Source: Pseudomonadota bacterium (GTDB lineage: Bacteria > Pseudomonadota > Gammaproteobacteria > Acidiferrobacterales > UBA6901). Taken from it: DNA of 20,810 nucleotides. The stretch is taken from contig JAJXUF010000052.1 of the NCBI GenBank assembly GCA_021783175.1, forward strand, positions 1 through 20,810, read 5' to 3'. How positions within the stretch are numbered: the first letter of the stretch is position 1; each line of letters starts with the position of its first letter. The position numbers and the translations under genes were made by a program. This document shows, piece by piece, positions 18,320 to 20,810 of this stretch. The notes beneath the pieces are model-generated. The model searched no databases. It saw only the letters and a program-made list of their open reading frames with translations, and had not been told where the DNA came from.

Positions 18320-19075
18320 CTAGTGTCTGAGCTTGTAGCCGCTCTTCAGCAGCATCAGGGTGAGCGCGGATATTGCCACAAAGCTGGCCCCGGCGACCAG
18401 CAGGCCGAGCCAGGGATCGGTGTCGGATTGGCCGACAAACGCGTAACGGAAACCGTCGATCAGGTAGAACACCGGATTGGCACGCGACACGGCCTGCCAG
18501 AAAGGCGGCAGCGAATGAATCGAGTAGAAGACGCCGGACAGGAAGGTGAGCGGCAGAATGAGGAAATTCTGGAACGCTGCCAGCTGGTCGTATTTTTCCG
18601 CCCAGATGCCCGCCATGATGCCGACCGCCCCCATGATGGCGCAGGCCAGCAAGGCATACGCCAGCAGCCAGGCCGGATGCGCCATGTGAAACGGGGCATA
18701 CCACAGGGTCACCGCCCACACGCCGAGTCCGACAATCAGTCCGCGCAGGATCGCCGCGCCCAGATAGGCCATAAAGAACTCCAGGTAGGACAGCGGCGGC
18801 AGCAGCACGAACACGATATTGCCCTGCATCTTCGACTGGATGAGGCTGGACGAACTGTTGGAGAACGCGTTCTGCAGCATGCTCATCATTACCAGCCCCG
18901 GCACCAGGAAGCTGGTGTAGGAGACGCCGGGATAGACCTGGACGTGGTCCTCCAGCACGTGCGAGAAGATCAGCAGATACAGCAGCGCGGTCACCACCGG
19001 GGCAACCACGGTCTGCACCACCACCTTCCAGAAGCGCAGCAATTCCTTGTAGAACAATGCCGACAAGCCGCTCAT
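18320..19075 (-). CDS. ABC-2 type exporter permease (YadH-like)
   Basis: 251-aa inner-membrane permease with about six helices, partner of the ATPase encoded just before it. It starts MSGLSALFYKELLRFWKVV, typical of the ABC-2 family, and holds the signature PLTFLSGVFYSIHSLP followed by ANPVFYLIDGFRYAF. The open frame reaches up to 19456, but that leader is a shadow of the ATPase gene. The true start is the ATG at 19073-19075, which overlaps the ATPase TGA (ATGA). The substrate is unknown for YadGH-type exporters; the position among mla, ibaG and murA suggests an envelope role. Confidence 0.92.
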   Translation of the reverse strand: MSGLSALFYKELLRFWKVVVQTVVAPVVTALLYLLIFSHVLEDHVQVYPGVSYTSFLVPGLVMMSMLQNAFSNSSSSLIQSKMQGNIVFVLLPPLSYLEFFMAYLGAAILRGLIVGLGVWAVTLWYAPFHMAHPAWLLAYALLACAIMGAVGIMAGIWAEKYDQLAAFQNFLILPLTFLSGVFYSIHSLPPFWQAVSRANPVFYLIDGFRYAFVGQSDTDPWLGLLVAGASFVAISALTLMLLKSGYKLRH

Positions 19076-19980
19076 GTCCGTTTCATGATGTCGGTGAAGA
19101 CATCCTCCAGGTCGGGCTCCTGCAGGTGCATTTCGAGCACGCGCACCCCGGCGCCGCGCAGGTCGGCCAGCAAGGCCTCCAGCTCGGCATAGTCGCTGAA
19201 ATTGATGCGCCAGCTGCCGTCGGCTTCGCGCTGCAGGCGCGCCTGCCAGGCGGCCGGTACGGTTTCCGCATCCAGGCGCAGTTGCGCGCAATGCTCGTTG
19301 GTCAGCTGCAGCAGGTTGCGGGTGGCGTCCAGCGCCACGACGCGGCCGCCCTTCAGCATGGCGATGCGGCCGCACAGCGCCTCGGCTTCTTCCAGATAAT
19401 GCGTGGTCAGCAGGACGGTGTGGCCTTCGCGGTTGAGGCGGCTGATGAATTCCCACAGCGAGCGGCGCAGGTCGACGTCGACCCCGGCGGTTGGCTCGTC
19501 GAGGACGATGACCGGCGGCTTGTGCACCAGCGCCTGCGCCACCAGCAGGCGGCGCTTCATGCCGCCCGACAGGCTCTGCGTGTTCTTGTCGGCGTGCGGC
19601 GTGAGATCGAGATGGTGCATGATCTCGTCGATCCAGCCGTCGTTGTGCTTCAGCCCGAAGTAGCCGGACTGGATGCGCAGGGTTTCGCGCACGTTGAAGA
19701 AGGGATCGTAGACCAGCTCCTGCGGCACCACGCCCAGCGCGCGGCGCGCCTGGCGATAGTCCCGCACTACGTCGTGCCCCATGACGGCGGCCTGGCCGGA
19801 ATCGGCGCGGGTGAGCCCGGCGAGGATGGAAATCAGTGTCGTCTTGCCGGCGCCGTTGGGTCCCAGCAGACCGAAAAACTCACCCGGCCGGATCTCGAGG
19901 GAAACGCCATCGAGCGCCTGGGTGGTGCGAAAGCGCTTGCGCAGGTCACTGACCCGGATGGCAGGGGGCGCCGGATTCAT
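19072..19980 (-). CDS. ABC transporter ATP-binding protein (YadG-like)
   Basis: 302-aa ABC ATPase of the CcmA/drug-exporter class. Walker A GPNGAGKT (40-47), Q-loop Gln87, signature LSGGM (137-141), Walker B VIVLDEP (157-163) and switch His194 in TTHYLEEAE are all intact. The last ~80 residues form the accessory domain common in ABC-2 ATPases. It energises the permease encoded next, to which it is joined by an ATGA overlap; its own ATG overlaps the mlaB TGA. It is not MlaF, which should lie further upstream beyond the window. The exported substrate is unknown. Confidence 0.94.
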   Translation of the reverse strand: MNPAPPAIRVSDLRKRFRTTQALDGVSLEIRPGEFFGLLGPNGAGKTTLISILAGLTRADSGQAAVMGHDVVRDYRQARRALGVVPQELVYDPFFNVRETLRIQSGYFGLKHNDGWIDEIMHHLDLTPHADKNTQSLSGGMKRRLLVAQALVHKPPVIVLDEPTAGVDVDLRRSLWEFISRLNREGHTVLLTTHYLEEAEALCGRIAMLKGGRVVALDATRNLLQLTNEHCAQLRLDAETVPAAWQARLQREADGSWRINFSDYAELEALLADLRGAGVRVLEMHLQEPDLEDVFTDIMKRT

Positions 19981-20255
19981 GCCGGCAGCAACCCGGATAC
20001 GCCATACAGCTCGGCCAGCGTGGTGAAGCTGGGCGGCAGGCCGGTGCAGGTCAGCGTGCGGCCGGCTTGGCGGGCTTGCCGCATGGCACTGAACATGAGC
20101 GCGAGCGCGGCCGAATCGGCGGTTTCAACCCCGCTGAAATCCAGGGTCTCGATTCCCTTCGCAAGCTGGGGCAGCAACTCGCGCAGCAGGCCACCCACGC
20201 TGTCGACGGTCACCGCACCCGCGATGCGACAGCATGTTTCGTCGCATGCGATCAC
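19977..20255 (-). CDS. mlaB: MlaB-like STAS-domain protein
   Basis: 92-aa single STAS-domain protein, the cytoplasmic subunit that binds the MlaF ATPase in the MlaFEDB phospholipid transporter. Low-complexity strands are followed by IETLDFSGVETADSAALALM, the conserved STAS turn with Ser/Thr near residue 48. The start is a GTG at 20253-20255 that overlaps the mlaC TGA (GTGA), and the end overlaps the ABC ATPase start (ATGA). Assignment rests on the fold pattern plus its place right after mlaC; sequence conservation in this family is low. Confidence 0.85.
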   Translation of the reverse strand: MIACDETCCRIAGAVTVDSVGGLLRELLPQLAKGIETLDFSGVETADSAALALMFSAMRQARQAGRTLTCTGLPPSFTTLAELYGVSGLLPA

Positions 20256-20810
20256 GAGCCGGGGCGCGGCGCCGGCTCGGCGCCGCCACGCGCAGACTTG
20301 TCTGCCAGGGTTTTGATCAGGCCATCGATACCGCTCTGGCGAATGGTGCTGGCAAAGGATGACCGGTAGTTGGTGACCAGGCTGACGCCATCGATCGTCA
20401 CGTCATACACCTTCCAGCCAAAGCTGGTCTTGTACATGCTGTAGTCGATGGGGATGGGCTGCCCACCGGGCTGGCGAATTTCGGAGTGCACGGTCACGTC
20501 GGTGTCATCCGGCTTCATCGTCAGCGGCTTGAACTCGACCGTCTGGTTGGTGAAGGCCGTAAGCGAGGTGGAATAAGTCCGCACCAGCAGGTTGCGAAAC
20601 TGGGTCACCAATTCCTGTTTCTGCCTGGCGGTGGCGCGCGGCCAATGCTTGCCGACAGCCAGTTGCGTCATGCGGTTGAAGTCAAAATTGGGCAGGATCT
20701 TGGCTTCGACCAGCTGATACACCTTGGCCATGTTGTTGTTCTTGATGTCCTTGTCCTGCTTGAGGATGGCGAGAACTTCCTGCGTGGTGGTGCGCGCCAG
20801 CACATCGGGC
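20252..20810 (-). CDS. mlaC: MlaC periplasmic phospholipid-binding protein, N-terminus cut by window edge
   Basis: C-terminal ~186 codons of the periplasmic shuttle that carries phospholipids between MlaA at the outer membrane and the MlaFEDB complex. Typical blocks are FDFNRMTQLAVGKHWPRAT, then LVTQFRNLLVRTYSTSL and WKVYDVTIDGVSLVTNYRSSF, ending GIDGLIKTLADKS. The frame runs open to the right edge, reading PDVLARTT at the first complete codons, so the GTG at 20803 is an internal valine; the signal peptide and about 20-30 residues lie outside. It is followed by mlaB through a GTGA overlap. Confidence 0.95.
   Translation of the reverse strand, partial: PDVLARTTTQEVLAILKQDKDIKNNNMAKVYQLVEAKILPNFDFNRMTQLAVGKHWPRATARQKQELVTQFRNLLVRTYSTSLTAFTNQTVEFKPLTMKPDDTDVTVHSEIRQPGGQPIPIDYSMYKTSFGWKVYDVTIDGVSLVTNYRSSFASTIRQSGIDGLIKTLADKSARGGAEPAPRPGS

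Noticed and set aside
19076..19456. N-terminal extension of the ABC permease
   Set aside because: The extra 127 codons are an out-of-frame reading of the ATPase gene, Arg/Ala/Pro-rich and unlike ABC-2 permeases; the ATG at 19075 gives the expected N-terminus and a 4-nt overlap.
19057..20316. 419-codon plus-strand frame
   Set aside because: Antisense to the ABC ATPase and mlaB; composition is typical of a shadow frame.

Overview
The window is a stretch of a GC-rich Gram-negative genome, most likely a betaproteobacterium. The evidence is the gene order mlaC-mlaB-ABC ATPase-ABC permease-ibaG-murA-hisG, an arrangement typical of Betaproteobacteria, together with a short-form HisG. The exact genus cannot be fixed from the sequence; a sulfur-oxidising or Nitrosomonadales-type lineage is only a guess. 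Every gene I can support lies on the minus strand, so the window reads biologically from right (20810) to left (1). Both edges cut genes: mlaC at the right end and a wbpM-type dehydratase at the left end.

Right third (about 16.0-20.8 kb), envelope and housekeeping block. MlaC (partial) and MlaB belong to outer-membrane phospholipid transport. They are followed by a two-gene ABC-2 exporter (YadG/YadH type), the small BolA-family protein IbaG, the peptidoglycan enzyme MurA and the histidine enzyme HisG. Most junctions are 4-nt stop/start overlaps or directly abutting. The one real gap, between murA and hisG, holds an inverted pair of a 27-nt dispersed repeat.

Left two thirds (1-15.9 kb), a Wzx/Wzy-type surface polysaccharide locus placed directly after hisG, where other his genes would usually be expected. 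It contains an AsnB-type amidotransferase, an O-antigen ligase/polymerase-like membrane protein, a Wzx flippase, two SAM methyltransferases, a HlpA/GnT-I-like glycosyltransferase, a UDP-sulfoquinovose synthase homologue (SQD1/SqdB/Agl3 family), a CatB-type acetyltransferase, a DUF5672 protein and three further glycosyltransferases. It ends with a WbpV-WbpL-WbpM set: nucleotide-sugar reductase/epimerase, undecaprenyl-phosphate sugar-1-phosphate transferase, and UDP-GlcNAc 4,6-dehydratase.

Proposed joint function: WbpM and WbpV make a UDP-6-deoxy-HexNAc such as QuiNAc or FucNAc. WbpL loads it onto undecaprenyl phosphate. The glycosyltransferases extend the repeat unit, which may carry sulfoquinovose made from UDP-glucose and sulfite. 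Methyl, acetyl and amide groups decorate it; Wzx flips it and the Wzy_C-family protein polymerises or ligates it. The middle of the locus (roughly 5.5-12.8 kb) is clearly more AT-rich than both ends, which suggests an exchanged, strain-specific cassette between conserved ends. The most interesting point is the sulfoquinovose-synthase homologue in a polysaccharide locus rather than a sulfolipid locus. There are also two unexplained small reading frames in the variable core: 8260-8595, and a 41-codon frame at 7539-7664 with 4-nt overlaps at both ends. I saw no tRNA, rRNA, CRISPR array, insertion sequence or recombinase. No stretch longer than 300 bases lacks a supported gene; the longest, 8270-8515, is covered by the first small frame.
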